A DNA stretch of 64,000 nucleotides from Flagellimonas nanhaiensis (GTDB taxonomy: Bacteria > Bacteroidota > Bacteroidia > Flavobacteriales > Flavobacteriaceae): contig NZ_QTJX01000005.1 of the NCBI RefSeq assembly GCF_003382275.1, forward strand, positions 124,001-188,000, given 5' to 3'. The number at the start of each line of letters is the position of its first letter. Within the stretch, counting starts at the first letter, position 1. The position numbers and the translations under genes were made by a program. Below the pieces are notes generated by a model. That model was not told the DNA's origin. It did not search any database and was given only the letters and a program-made list of their open reading frames with translations. Below are positions 34,693 through 43,427 of the stretch, piece by piece.

Positions 34693-35004
34693 ATGTCAGA
34701 TCTATCGCAAGAAGAATGGGCGGAACAACTTAGTAGTGATGCAAACGCCTTTATTTTGGACGTACGTACCGAAGAAGAAGTAGAGGAAGGTTATATCCCA
34801 GGAGCAACCAATATTGATATCTATCTAGGACAAGGTTTTTTGGATGAATTGGAAAAATTGGATAAATCCAAAAACTATTATGTCTATTGCAGGTCTGGAA
34901 ATAGAAGCGGTCAAGCGTGTGCCATTATGAACAGTATTGGTATTGAAAACGCTTATAACCTTGAAGGAGGTTTTATGAACTGGGAAGGCGAAGTATCCGA
35001 GTAA
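34693..35004 (+). CDS. Single-domain rhodanese-like protein
   Basis: About 103 residues of one rhodanese module: FILDVRTEEEVEEGYIPGATNIDI, then the active-site loop YVYCRSGNRSGQACAIM with its catalytic Cys, and NLEGGFMNWEGEV. Carries or transfers sulfane sulfur in the cytosol; partner unknown. The ATG at 34693 (MSDLSQEEWAEQL) is used; the frame runs upstream through the terminator to 34651. Ends 3 bp before the DinB-family gene. Confidence 0.9.
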   Translation: MSDLSQEEWAEQLSSDANAFILDVRTEEEVEEGYIPGATNIDIYLGQGFLDELEKLDKSKNYYVYCRSGNRSGQACAIMNSIGIENAYNLEGGFMNWEGEVSE

Positions 35005-35007
35005 AAT

Positions 35008-35517
35008 ATGCTTCTTGAATCGGTCATAGCGGAACTGAAACGGAACCGGAAAATATTTCAAGAAACACTATCCGGTATTCCTTTGGAGCTTGTTTATTGG
35101 AAGAACAATCCTAAAGATTGGTCGCTATTGGAGATAATTTGTCATTTGGTAGATGAAGAGGTCGAAGATTTCAGGGCCAGGGTAGAGCATACTCTGATCA
35201 GACCTAATGAACCTTTAAAGCCCTTTGATCAGATCGCATGGATTGTAGAAAGAAACTACAACGGTCAGGACTTTGATACTATGCTTAAGCGCTTTGACGA
35301 TGAACGTAGGGAATCTATCACTTGGTTGCGGACCACAAAAGACATGAATTGGGATAACACTATTGAACACCCACAACTAGGAAGTATTTCCGCTCGTTCG
35401 TTTCTCTGGAATTGGTTGGCGCATGACTATCATCATATTCGTCAAATCAACAAGATTAAGTACGCATTTTTAAAACAAAGCTCTGGGGATTCATTAAGTT
35501 ATGCAGGAAAATGGTGA
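35008..35517 (+). CDS. DinB family protein (DinB_2-like)
   Basis: 169 residues of the four-helix DinB/YfiT-type fold: SLLEIICHLVDEEVEDFRARVEH and LWNWLAHDYHHIRQINKIKY, whose His residues would hold a metal ion. Members include thiol-dependent metalloenzymes, such as bacillithiol transferases. Starts 3 bp after the rhodanese stop, so both may be involved in sulfur or thiol chemistry; that link is inference. Confidence 0.85.
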   Translation: MLLESVIAELKRNRKIFQETLSGIPLELVYWKNNPKDWSLLEIICHLVDEEVEDFRARVEHTLIRPNEPLKPFDQIAWIVERNYNGQDFDTMLKRFDDERRESITWLRTTKDMNWDNTIEHPQLGSISARSFLWNWLAHDYHHIRQINKIKYAFLKQSSGDSLSYAGKW

Positions 35518-35538
35518 TCATTTCACTATTTTAGTTGC

Positions 35539-36819
35539 ATGAAGGAAGACCTACTCCATTTTATATGGAGGTGCGATAAGCTTCAAGGACGACCACTCAC
35601 CACTACAACCTCTCAAAACATTGTGATTAAAAGACCGGGAACTTTGAATCAAGGTTCTGGTCCTGACTTTTTCAATGCTTTGATTGAGGTTGGCGGCCAA
35701 CTTTGGGCAGGAAATATAGAAATGCACCTCAAATCTTCGGATTGGTATGCCCACCATCATGAAAGTGATGACAACTATGATAATGTAGTGCTCCACGTGG
35801 TTTGGGAAGACGATATTACCATATTCCGAAAGGATGGTAGCCAAATTGAAACTTTGGAACTCAAAAACCATGTGGACCCTGCCTTATTGACAAAGTATCA
35901 GGAACTCTTCAATCATTTTAATCCATCCTTTATAAATTGTGAACGCGATTTTCCACAATTCGATTCCCTGCGGGTACATAGCTTTTTGGATCGATTGTAT
36001 TTGGAAAGGCTGGAACAAAAGTCAAAACTCATTTTTAGCTTGCTAAAAGCCTCGAATAATGACTGGGAAGGAACACTCTTTGTGTTGTTGGCCAAGAGTT
36101 TTGGAACCAAGGTAAATGGGGATTTCTTTTTTTATAGGGCCAAAAGTTTGTCATTTTCCATTATTAGAAAAGAATGCCATGATCTTTTGACATTGGAAAG
36201 CTTGTTTTTTGGACATTTTGGCCTATTGGTTGAAAAGGACTGTACAGATGGATACTTTCTGAAACTCAAAAAGGAGTATCAGTATTTGACAAGAAAATAT
36301 GAATTACCCTCAAATTATGACCGGCCAGAGTTTTTTGGATTGAGGCCTTCCAACTTTCCAACCTTGAGGTTATCTCAACTTGCCCAATTGTTTTATCAAC
36401 AAAAACATCTCTTCTCATTGCTGATGGAGCAAAAACAGTTGAAGAATATATATGAGCTCTTCAATGTTGGGGCCAGTGACTATTGGGATGACCATTTTAC
36501 CTTTGGTAAACTCTCAAGAAAGAGTAAAAAAAGGTTGACCAAGAAGTTTATTGATCTATTGGTGATCAACGCAGTGATCCCACTAAAATTTTGCTATTCC
36601 CAATATATTGGTCAGGACTGGAGCAACCACTTAATTTCCATGGTTTCCGAAGTTAAAAGCGAATCAAATTCCATTATTGCCAATTTTGAGGCTCTCGGCT
36701 CTGGTACAGCAAATGCCTTGGAAAGTCAGGCCAAAATTCAATTGTATACCCAGTATTGTTCTAAAAATAAATGCCTGAACTGCGCATTGGGAATGCATTT
36801 ATTGAATAGAAATACATAA
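35539..36819 (+). CDS. DUF2851 family protein
   Basis: 426 residues. N terminus KEDLLHFIWRCDKL, then IKRPGTLNQGSGPDFFNALIEV and WAGNIEMHLKSSDWYAHHH with DNVVLHVVWEDD, a pattern typical of DUF2851 and recalling a nuclease-like fold (Asp, His and Glu clustered). C terminus YCSKNKCLNCALGMHLL has a Cys cluster that may bind metal or an Fe-S centre. No function is known. 21 bp after DinB, 8 bp before the PspC gene. Confidence 0.85.
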   Translation: MKEDLLHFIWRCDKLQGRPLTTTTSQNIVIKRPGTLNQGSGPDFFNALIEVGGQLWAGNIEMHLKSSDWYAHHHESDDNYDNVVLHVVWEDDITIFRKDGSQIETLELKNHVDPALLTKYQELFNHFNPSFINCERDFPQFDSLRVHSFLDRLYLERLEQKSKLIFSLLKASNNDWEGTLFVLLAKSFGTKVNGDFFFYRAKSLSFSIIRKECHDLLTLESLFFGHFGLLVEKDCTDGYFLKLKKEYQYLTRKYELPSNYDRPEFFGLRPSNFPTLRLSQLAQLFYQQKHLFSLLMEQKQLKNIYELFNVGASDYWDDHFTFGKLSRKSKKRLTKKFIDLLVINAVIPLKFCYSQYIGQDWSNHLISMVSEVKSESNSIIANFEALGSGTANALESQAKIQLYTQYCSKNKCLNCALGMHLLNRNT

Positions 36820-36827
36820 TTTTAGCC

Positions 36828-37055
36828 ATGGCTTTGTTTTATGACACGCTCTATTATTTCCAAAAAAGAGGCTTTGAGGTCTGCAGGCGCATCGCGGAAC
36901 GTTTGGGAATTCGTGCTAGAGTCGTTCGAACATCCTTTATATATTTAACCTTTGTGACCCTAGGCTTTGGTTTTGCCCTTTACCTTTTCATCGCATTTTG
37001 GCTAAGGATCAAAGATTTGGTCTACACTAAAAGAACTTCTGTATTTGATCTGTGA
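36828..37055 (+). CDS. PspC domain protein
   Basis: 75 residues, essentially one PspC domain: KRGFEVCRRIAERLGIRARVVRTSF then a membrane helix LTFVTLGFGFALYLFIAFWL. The family is involved in envelope-stress sensing at the inner membrane. Its TGA stop overlaps a GTG that could start the K+ channel gene, so the two are coupled. Confidence 0.85.
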   Translation: MALFYDTLYYFQKRGFEVCRRIAERLGIRARVVRTSFIYLTFVTLGFGFALYLFIAFWLRIKDLVYTKRTSVFDL

Positions 37056-37057
37056 TT

Positions 37058-38065
37058 ATGTTACGATGGTTTCGATCTAAGATATTTTGGGCAATAGGTT
37101 TAATGGCATTTGTACTGCTCTTTGGAGTTGTAGGGTACAAACTTTTGTATGGATTTACCTGGATAGAGGCTATTTACATGACCATTATCACCGTGACCAC
37201 GGTGGGTTTTGCAGAAGTAAGGCCCCTGGATCCCAATGCTAAAATTTTTACGGTATTTTTAATTGTTACCAGCGTTTTTATATTTGGTTATGCCTTATCG
37301 GTGGTTACGGAATATTTATTGGGAAGGAACTCACTTCAAATTTTAAAGAAAAAAAAGGTGAAAAGAGCAATTGGAAACCTGTCAAACCACGTAGTGGTCT
37401 GCGGATTTGGAAGAAACGGAATGCAGGCTGCGGAAAAGCTGAGGGCGTATAAAAAGCCCTTTGTGGTCATTGAAAGAGATAAAGAAGTTATAGAACGCCA
37501 TGAAGATGAGGTATTGTTTGTTGAAGGCGATGCCAATGAGGATGATGTTTTGTTGCAAGCCGGCATAGAGAGGGCCCAGTACTTAATTACTGCAGTGCCC
37601 GATGATGCGGCCAATTTGTTCATTGTATTGACAGCAAGACAATTGAACAAGAAACTTTTTATCATCAGTAGAGCTTCACAGATTACTTCCCAAACAAAGT
37701 TGGCCTTGGCCGGGGCAGATAAAGTAATCATGCCAGATAAGATAGGAGGGGACCATATGGCTTCACTTGTGGTCATGCCCGATCTGATTACTTTTATGGA
37801 TAAACTTTCCGTTGAGGGTGAAAACACTACCAATTTGGAAGAAGTTGAAATCGAAGATTTTACCGATCAGATGGATTGTAATTCCATTAGGGATTTAGAT
37901 CTTCGCAGAAAGACTGGTTGTACCATTATTGGATATATTGATCCCGAAGGCAAATACATCATCAACCCTGAGGCAGACCTTCAATTGGAACCCAAGGGAA
38001 AGGTCATAGTTCTGGGAAGACCGGAGCAGATAAAAAAACTCAACCAAATGTTCCAAATAGGGTAG
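37058..38065 (+). CDS. Potassium channel protein with TrkA-N (RCK) domain
   Basis: About 335 residues: two membrane helices (about 10-27 and 62-85) flanking a pore loop with filter ITVTTVGFAEV, then an RCK domain with NAD-binding HVVVCGFGRNGMQAAEKL, EGDANEDDVLLQAGI and a C-terminal TrkA-C region. Conducts K+ across the inner membrane under ligand control. The filter reads TVGFA (residues 48-52) where TVGYG/TVGFG is usual. ATG 37058 chosen; GTG 37052 is possible and would overlap the PspC stop. Confidence 0.92.
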   Translation: MLRWFRSKIFWAIGLMAFVLLFGVVGYKLLYGFTWIEAIYMTIITVTTVGFAEVRPLDPNAKIFTVFLIVTSVFIFGYALSVVTEYLLGRNSLQILKKKKVKRAIGNLSNHVVVCGFGRNGMQAAEKLRAYKKPFVVIERDKEVIERHEDEVLFVEGDANEDDVLLQAGIERAQYLITAVPDDAANLFIVLTARQLNKKLFIISRASQITSQTKLALAGADKVIMPDKIGGDHMASLVVMPDLITFMDKLSVEGENTTNLEEVEIEDFTDQMDCNSIRDLDLRRKTGCTIIGYIDPEGKYIINPEADLQLEPKGKVIVLGRPEQIKKLNQMFQIG

Positions 38066-38150
38066 TTTAACAACCCTGAAATTTGATTCCGTTGATTTTT
38101 TTTAGGATATTGCCCACTTTACATCAAATTAACATAACCAAATAATTATT

Positions 38151-39758
38151 ATGAAGTATAGACTTCTTACTGCTCTAACCCTTTTCATTCCCTTACTCAC
38201 TTTTTCCCAAGAAACCGAAGAAATTGGACTAGATCAAAAAATTGATCAAGCCTTTGCTCCGGTTTCCGATTTTTTTAATACCGTCATTTTCTTTGAGATT
38301 ATGGGGACACCCTTTGTGTTGATCTTATTGGTAGGAAGTGCCCTATTCTTTACACTGTATTTCAAGTTTCCCAATATTAGACATTTCTGGACCGCGATAA
38401 ATGTGGTTCGAGGAAAATACGATGCTTTGGAAGGTGCTGGAGGCCATGGAGTTGAGAAAGCAGAAGTAAATATTGTTGATGGCGATTTACCAGATACTAT
38501 CAGGGATGAAAGTCATGAAGGAGAAGTAAGCCATTTTCAAGCATTGGCAACTGCGGTATCCGGTACTGTTGGAAACGGAAACATCGCTGGTGTTGCTTTA
38601 GCAATAGCCTTGGGTGGACCTGGAGCTACGTTTTGGATGATTGTCTGTGGTCTTTTAGGTATGTCCACCAAATTTGTGGAGTGTACCTTGGGGGTACAAT
38701 ACAGGGATGTGGATGAAAATGGAGTGGTCTATGGAGGTCCCATGTACTATATAAGTAAAGGACTCAAGAAAAGAGGATTTGTAACCTTGGGTAAAATTGC
38801 AGCGGCATTGTTTGCAATTTTCTGTATCGGAGGTTCTTTCGGAGGAGGAAATGCAGCACAGTCCAACCAGGCCACCATTGTGGTTAAAGAGCTTTTTGGT
38901 TGGGAAAGCGCAATGGCCGGAACAATTATAGGTGTGGTCTTGGCCGTATTGGTTGGTATCATAATTATTGGTGGAATTAAAAGAATAGCCTCGGTTACCG
39001 AGAAGGTGGTGCCGTTCATGGCGTTACTGTACATTTTGGCCTGTCTTTATATCATTTTTGGAAACTTTGGACTTATCGATGATGCTATTTCGTTAATCGT
39101 TACCGAGGCATTCAACCCAACTGCTATTGGAGTAGGAGGAGTTATCGGTGTACTTTTGGTAGGCTTTAGAAGAGCTGCGTTCTCAAACGAAGCAGGTGCA
39201 GGTTCTGCTTCCATTGCCCACTCGGCAGTTAAAACAAAATATTCAGCATCCGAAGGATTGGTAGCCTTGTTGGAGCCTTTTATTGATACTGTAGTAATTT
39301 GTACCATGACCGCGTTGGTGATTATTATCTTTAACTTTGGCGGTGTGTTCGACTACGGAGGTGATGGCACAGGTGTGGTGATGATAGATGGTATGCCTTA
39401 TGAAGGTGCTGGAATTACTTCAAAAGCATTTGCAGAGTACATACCTTACTCTAACGTATTCCTAACCATTGCAGTGGTGTTATTTGCAGTTTCAACCATG
39501 ATTTCTTGGTCTTACTACGGTCTTCAGTCCTGGAAGTTCCTTTTTGGAAGAGGAAAGAGAACCGATTTAACATATAAGCTATTGTTTTTGACCTTTGTCA
39601 TCATAGGAGCTGCGGCAAGTATGGATTCCATCTGGGCATTTTCAGATGCTATGATCTTTGCCATGGTATTCCCAAATATGGTAGGGTTATACTTCCTATT
39701 CCCAGAGGTGAAAAAACAATTGGGCAGATATATGGATGCCATACGGGCTTCAAAATAA
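38151..39758 (+). CDS. Alanine/glycine:cation symporter (AGCS family)
   Basis: 535 residues, a sodium-coupled amino-acid transporter. An N-terminal signal-like segment (MKYRLLTALTLFIPLLTFSQ) precedes about ten membrane helices. Family blocks: HFQALATAVSGTVGNGNIAGVA (split by description), YGGPMYYISKGL, GGSFGGGNAAQSNQA, FRRAAFSNEAGAGSASIAHSA and WSYYGLQSWKFLFG. Substrate Ala or Gly by family. 85 bp after the channel gene; no riboswitch is seen in the spacer. Confidence 0.93.
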   Translation: MKYRLLTALTLFIPLLTFSQETEEIGLDQKIDQAFAPVSDFFNTVIFFEIMGTPFVLILLVGSALFFTLYFKFPNIRHFWTAINVVRGKYDALEGAGGHGVEKAEVNIVDGDLPDTIRDESHEGEVSHFQALATAVSGTVGNGNIAGVALAIALGGPGATFWMIVCGLLGMSTKFVECTLGVQYRDVDENGVVYGGPMYYISKGLKKRGFVTLGKIAAALFAIFCIGGSFGGGNAAQSNQATIVVKELFGWESAMAGTIIGVVLAVLVGIIIIGGIKRIASVTEKVVPFMALLYILACLYIIFGNFGLIDDAISLIVTEAFNPTAIGVGGVIGVLLVGFRRAAFSNEAGAGSASIAHSAVKTKYSASEGLVALLEPFIDTVVICTMTALVIIIFNFGGVFDYGGDGTGVVMIDGMPYEGAGITSKAFAEYIPYSNVFLTIAVVLFAVSTMISWSYYGLQSWKFLFGRGKRTDLTYKLLFLTFVIIGAAASMDSIWAFSDAMIFAMVFPNMVGLYFLFPEVKKQLGRYMDAIRASK

Positions 39759-39778
39759 CTCGCTAAAGAACCAACATA

Positions 39779-40627
39779 ATGAAATCCCACTTCAAGTTCA
39801 ATAAGCAAGAACGTAGTGGGATTTTCTTTTTGTTATTGATTATAGTTATTCTGCAGGGAGCGTATTTTTATGCAAAGACTCTACCTTTTAAAGGAAGTTC
39901 CGCATTGACCATAAATGAAATGGAACAGACTAGGTTGGATAGTTTGAAAAGTTTACCCAACCCAGAATCATTTAAACTATTCCCATTCAATCCAAACTAT
40001 CTTAGTGATCATAAAGGCTACACTTTGGGAATGTCAACATTGGAAATTGATAGATTGCTGGCCTTCCGAAAACAGAACAAGTATGTGAACTCACCCAAAG
40101 AGTTTCAAAAAGTGACTTTGGTTTCTGATTCCCTGCTTTCCATTTTATCTCCCTATTTTAAGTTTCCAGAATGGAGTAGAAGAAGCGCTTCGAGAAAAGG
40201 AAATGTACTGGTAAATGATCGAGAGGCATCAATACAGGATTTGAACCAGGTAACCGCTGAAGACTTAATGCGAATCAACGGAATAGGTAAAACCCTTTCA
40301 AAACGGATTATCAAATTTAGAGACCGACTAGGCGGATTCTTATTAGATGACCAGCTGTACGATGTTTACGGTCTGGAACCGCAAGTTGTAAAAAGGGCGT
40401 TCAAAAAGTTCAGAGTATTACATCCTCCTAAAATTGAAAAAATCGATATTAACAAGGCAACAGCCGAAGAAATCTCCCGTTTGGTCTATATAAGTAGGAA
40501 AGTAGCTGAAGATATTGTCACTTTAAGGAATGAAAATGGACGTATAGGCTCTTATGAAGAATTGTTTAACATTAATGGATTTCCGATAAACAAAAAAGAT
40601 AGAATTAAGTTATATTTGTCCTTATAA
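39779..40627 (+). CDS. Helix-hairpin-helix (ComEA-like) protein
   Basis: 282 residues: one N-terminal membrane helix (SGIFFLLLIIVILQGAYFYA), then three helix-hairpin-helix units, YTLGMSTLEIDRLLAFRKQN, TAEDLMRINGIGKTLSKRII and NKATAEEISRLVYISRKVAE, the last like the ComEA IDINKATAEE motif. HhH units bind DNA non-specifically; in ComEA they help DNA uptake in the periplasm, but this larger protein has no competence genes near it. 6 bp before the acyl-CoA dehydrogenase frame. Confidence 0.85.
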   Translation: MKSHFKFNKQERSGIFFLLLIIVILQGAYFYAKTLPFKGSSALTINEMEQTRLDSLKSLPNPESFKLFPFNPNYLSDHKGYTLGMSTLEIDRLLAFRKQNKYVNSPKEFQKVTLVSDSLLSILSPYFKFPEWSRRSASRKGNVLVNDREASIQDLNQVTAEDLMRINGIGKTLSKRIIKFRDRLGGFLLDDQLYDVYGLEPQVVKRAFKKFRVLHPPKIEKIDINKATAEEISRLVYISRKVAEDIVTLRNENGRIGSYEELFNINGFPINKKDRIKLYLSL

Positions 40628-40639
40628 AAACTGTTGAGA

Positions 40640-41803
40640 ATGATAATGGATACGTTGTCTACCATGAACTTTGATTATTCGGAGACCCAGAAGATGGTTA
40701 CCGAATCGGCAAGAGAGTTTGCAGAACAATACATTAAGCCATATGTGATGGAGTGGGATGAGGCCCAGACATTTCCCATTGAGGTGTTTAAAAAAGCTGG
40801 GGAAATGGGATTCATGGGTGTTTTGGTACCTGAAGAACTGGGCGGGTCTGGTTTAGGTTACCATGAATATATTGCCATATTGGATGAAATTTCAAAAGTG
40901 GACCCTGCCATAGGACTTTCAGTTGCTGCGCATAATTCTTTGTGTACCAATCACATTTTATCGTTTGGAAATGATGAGCAAAAAGAAAGATGGATTCCTA
41001 AGTTGGCCACTGCAGAATGGATTGGCGCCTGGGGTCTGACCGAGCACAATACAGGTTCAGACGCTGGTGGAATGAACACTACAGCCGTTAAGGATGGTGA
41101 ATTTTGGGTTTTGAACGGAGCCAAGAATTTCATCACCCACGGAAAAAGTGGTGATGTAGCCGTGGTGATTGCTCGTACTGGAGAAAAAGGGGATAGCCAT
41201 GGCATGACAGCTTTTGTTATTGAAAAGGGTACTCCGGGATTCTCTAGCGGTAAAAAAGAAAACAAACTCGGAATGCGTGCCAGCGAAACTGCAGAATTGA
41301 TTATGTCGGATTGTAGGATACCCGATGAAAACCGTTTGGGTGAAGTAGGAGATGGGTTTATACAATCCATGAAAGTTTTAGATGGAGGAAGGATTTCCAT
41401 AGGCGCATTATCATTGGGGGTGGCCAAGGGAGCTTATGAGGCAGCTTTAAAATATTCTAAGGAACGTATTCAATTTGGAAAGCCCATAAGTCACTTTCAA
41501 GGAGTTTCATTCAAACTGGCCGATGCCGCTACCGAAATAGAGGCAGCAGAGCTGTTATTGCACAAAGCAGCTTTTTTAAAGAATGAAGGTAGGCCCATGA
41601 CCAAATTGGGTGCAATGAGTAAAATGTATGCTTCGGAGATTTGTGTAAAGATTGCCAATGATGCGGTGCAGATACACGGAGGATACGGATATACCAAAGA
41701 TTTCCCTGTTGAAAAATTCTACAGAGATTCAAAACTTTGCACCATTGGAGAAGGGACTACTGAAATCCAAAAATTGGTGATTTCAAGAAATATCCTAAAG
41801 TAA
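40640..41803 (+). CDS. Acyl-CoA dehydrogenase
   Basis: About 387 residues of the FAD-dependent family: GFMGVLVPEELGGSGLGYHEY, WIGAWGLTEHNTGSDAGGMNT (FAD/substrate block), FVLNGAKNFITHG-type segment, RISIGALSLGVAKGAYEAAL, QIHGGYGYTKDFPVEKFYRD with the catalytic base expected just after, IGEGTTEIQKLVI. Oxidises short- to medium-chain acyl-CoA in beta-oxidation or branched-chain amino-acid breakdown. Start ATG 40640 or 40646. The rpsU promoter begins immediately after the stop. Confidence 0.95.
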   Translation: MIMDTLSTMNFDYSETQKMVTESAREFAEQYIKPYVMEWDEAQTFPIEVFKKAGEMGFMGVLVPEELGGSGLGYHEYIAILDEISKVDPAIGLSVAAHNSLCTNHILSFGNDEQKERWIPKLATAEWIGAWGLTEHNTGSDAGGMNTTAVKDGEFWVLNGAKNFITHGKSGDVAVVIARTGEKGDSHGMTAFVIEKGTPGFSSGKKENKLGMRASETAELIMSDCRIPDENRLGEVGDGFIQSMKVLDGGRISIGALSLGVAKGAYEAALKYSKERIQFGKPISHFQGVSFKLADAATEIEAAELLLHKAAFLKNEGRPMTKLGAMSKMYASEICVKIANDAVQIHGGYGYTKDFPVEKFYRDSKLCTIGEGTTEIQKLVISRNILK

Positions 41804-41836
41804 TTTGTGCAATTCTATTTAATACATTTATATTTG
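41804..41836 (+). promoter_or_regulatory. Promoter of rpsU
   Basis: TTTG (41804-41807), 21-nt spacer, TATATTTG (41829-41836). The predicted start would be near 41840, giving a leader of about 30 nt that holds the Shine-Dalgarno. Confidence 0.75.
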
Positions 41837-41854
41837 CACTCCAAAATTTAAAAG

Positions 41855-41863
41855 AAAGGAGGT
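41855..41863 (+). promoter_or_regulatory. Strong Shine-Dalgarno of rpsU
   Basis: AAAGGAGGT, nine bases fully complementary to the conserved 16S rRNA 3' end, with GGAGG 9 nt before the ATG. I noticed no other gene start in this window with such a site. CTCC at 41839-41842 could weakly pair with its GGAG. Confidence 0.9.
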
Positions 41864-41871
41864 TGTAGCCC

Positions 41872-42066
41872 ATGTTAATAATACCTGTTAAAGAAGGAGA
41901 AAACATCGATAGAGCTTTAAAGCGTTTTAAGCGAAAGTTTGATAAAACTGGAACAATGCGTCAGTTAAGGACCAGACAACAGTTTACAAAACCTTCTGTA
42001 AAGCGTAGAGCGGTTATTCAAAAAGCCCAATATATCCAAAGTTTGAGGGATCAAGAAGAAATCTAA
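41872..42066 (+). CDS. rpsU: 30S ribosomal protein bS21
   Basis: 64 residues: MLIIPVKEGENIDRALKRFK, KFDKTGTMRQLRTRQQF, KPSVKRRAVIQKAQYIQSLR. In Bacteroidetes ribosomes bS21, with bS6 and bS18, helps hide the anti-Shine-Dalgarno, which explains why most genes lack a Shine-Dalgarno; rpsU mRNA keeps a perfect one, so ribosomes lacking bS21 should translate it best (autoregulation). Monocistronic: own promoter and terminator. Confidence 0.97.
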   Translation: MLIIPVKEGENIDRALKRFKRKFDKTGTMRQLRTRQQFTKPSVKRRAVIQKAQYIQSLRDQEEI

Positions 42067-42089
42067 GCTCTTATCTAAGAATATATAGT

Positions 42090-42125
42090 AACTCCCGTTC
42101 CATTTATGGAACGGGAGTTTTTTTA
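42090..42125 (+). terminator. Intrinsic terminator of rpsU
   Basis: AACTCCCGTTCC-ATTTAT-GGAACGGGAGTT followed by a run of T: a 12-bp perfect stem. Confidence 0.96.
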
Positions 42126-42145
42126 TCCCCGAGATTAAATTTGGC

Positions 42146-42153
42146 TAACTTTG
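42146..42153 (+). promoter_or_regulatory. Candidate -7 box of xerC (near-leaderless)
   Basis: TAACTTTG ends 4 nt before the ATG at 42158. A second match, TAAATTTG, lies at 42136-42143. No clear TTTG further upstream. Confidence 0.4.
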
Positions 42154-42157
42154 GATT

Positions 42158-43048
42158 ATGCCCGTACCTTCTTTCATAGCGTACCTTAAACTAGAGAAAA
42201 ACTATTCCAAGCATACCCTGGGTGCATATGAAAGGGATATTGAGCAATTTGCAGAGTTCTGTGAGCAAAATTTTGAAGTTCAGTCCATAGACGACGTGGA
42301 TTACAGTCTTATTAGAAGTTGGATCGTGTCACTTGTAGATAAAGGAGTCGCCAATAGGTCCATTAATAGGAAAATATCTTCATTACGTGCTTACTACAAG
42401 TTTCTTCAGAAAATAGGAGAGATCCAGAAATCTCCCCTGGCAAAGCACAGAGCATTAAAAACAGAAAAGAAAGTGGAAATCCCGTTTTCAGAAATGGAAA
42501 TGGAAAAGGTACTGTCCTCAATTCCTTTTGAGGATAACTTTGAAGGGTGTAGAGACAAGCTTATCATTGAACTGTTGTATGCCACAGGTCTCAGAAGAAC
42601 GGAATTGGTAAACCTGAAGTTGAATGATGTTGATGCCGAGAACAAATCAATGAAGGTGCTGGGCAAGAGGAACAAAGAGAGAATTCTTCCTTTGTTACCT
42701 TCTACACTAGATTTGATAGCGGAGTATAAATCACATCGTTCAAAAATTGAAAACGGAGCAGATTCTCCCTTTCTCTTCCTGACCAAGGATGGGCTTAAAA
42801 TTTATGAAACACTTGTTTATCGCATTATAAATAAGTATTTTAGTTTGGTGTCCCCCAAGGTAAAAAAGAGCCCGCACATCTTAAGGCATACCTTTGCAAC
42901 ACACATGCTAAATAGGGGGGCAGACTTAAATTCTGTCAAAGAATTGCTGGGCCATGCCAGTTTGGCTTCAACACAGGTATACACACACAACAGTATAGCC
43001 GAATTGAAAAAAGTTCACCTCAAGGCCCACCCAAGGAACAAGAAATAA
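42158..43048 (+). CDS. xerC: Tyrosine recombinase, XerC-like
   Basis: 296 residues: N-terminal SAM-like domain (FIAYLKLEKNYSKHTLGAYERDI split by description) and a catalytic domain with ATGLRRTELVNL (Arg), the Lys strand GKRNKERILPL, HILRHTFATHMLNRGAD (HxxR), ELLGHASLASTQVYTH (His, nucleophile Tyr). Size and motifs fit the chromosome-dimer-resolving XerC/XerD. No adjacent att sites or integrated element is seen, and it lies between housekeeping genes, so it is not a phage integrase. XerC versus XerD cannot be settled here. Confidence 0.88.
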   Translation: MPVPSFIAYLKLEKNYSKHTLGAYERDIEQFAEFCEQNFEVQSIDDVDYSLIRSWIVSLVDKGVANRSINRKISSLRAYYKFLQKIGEIQKSPLAKHRALKTEKKVEIPFSEMEMEKVLSSIPFEDNFEGCRDKLIIELLYATGLRRTELVNLKLNDVDAENKSMKVLGKRNKERILPLLPSTLDLIAEYKSHRSKIENGADSPFLFLTKDGLKIYETLVYRIINKYFSLVSPKVKKSPHILRHTFATHMLNRGADLNSVKELLGHASLASTQVYTHNSIAELKKVHLKAHPRNKK

Positions 43049-43103
43049 TATTTCTTGTAATGTTTAACTAAGCTGCCCTTGGTAGCACTAAAAACTACAC
43101 CAT

Positions 43104-43406
43104 ATGAAAGTAAACACGCAATCGGTAAATTTTGTGGCTGATGGAAAACTTCTTGATTTTATCCAAAAGAGAATGGATAAACTGGATATGTTCTATGATA
43201 AGGTGGTTGGCGCTGATGTCTATTTAAAGGTGGATAACACCAGTGCAAAAGAAAATAAGATTGTTGAAATCAAAGTACTTGTTCCCAGAGATAAGTTCAT
43301 CGTAAAAAAACAATGTAAATCCTTTGAGGAAGCTGTGGATTCTGCATGCGGTTCTTTAGAAAGGCAGTTGGTGAAAAAGAAAGAAAAATTAAGGGCCAAA
43401 GCATGA
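43104..43406 (+). CDS. hpf: Ribosome hibernation-promoting factor, short form
   Basis: 100 residues of the HPF/RaiA family: KVNTQSVNFVADGKLLDFIQKR, VGADVYLKVDN, NKIVEIKVLVPRDKFIVKKQ, CKSFEEAVDSACGSLERQL, basic C terminus. Binds the 30S A/P-site region and inactivates ribosomes in stationary phase. Short form without the dimerisation tail. 55 bp after xerC; upstream of the tRNA-tuf operon. Confidence 0.93.
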   Translation: MKVNTQSVNFVADGKLLDFIQKRMDKLDMFYDKVVGADVYLKVDNTSAKENKIVEIKVLVPRDKFIVKKQCKSFEEAVDSACGSLERQLVKKKEKLRAKA

Positions 43407-43427
43407 TTAAAATTTTTGAAAATTTAT

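Noticed and set aside
38066-38150. Glycine riboswitch upstream of the amino-acid symporter
   Set aside because: The spacer is only 85 bp, AT-rich and shows none of the glycine aptamer core.
42158-43048. Xer recombinase as integrase of a mobile island
   Set aside because: Flanked by rpsU and hpf, no att-like direct repeats at the nearby tRNA genes, and motifs fit a housekeeping Xer protein.
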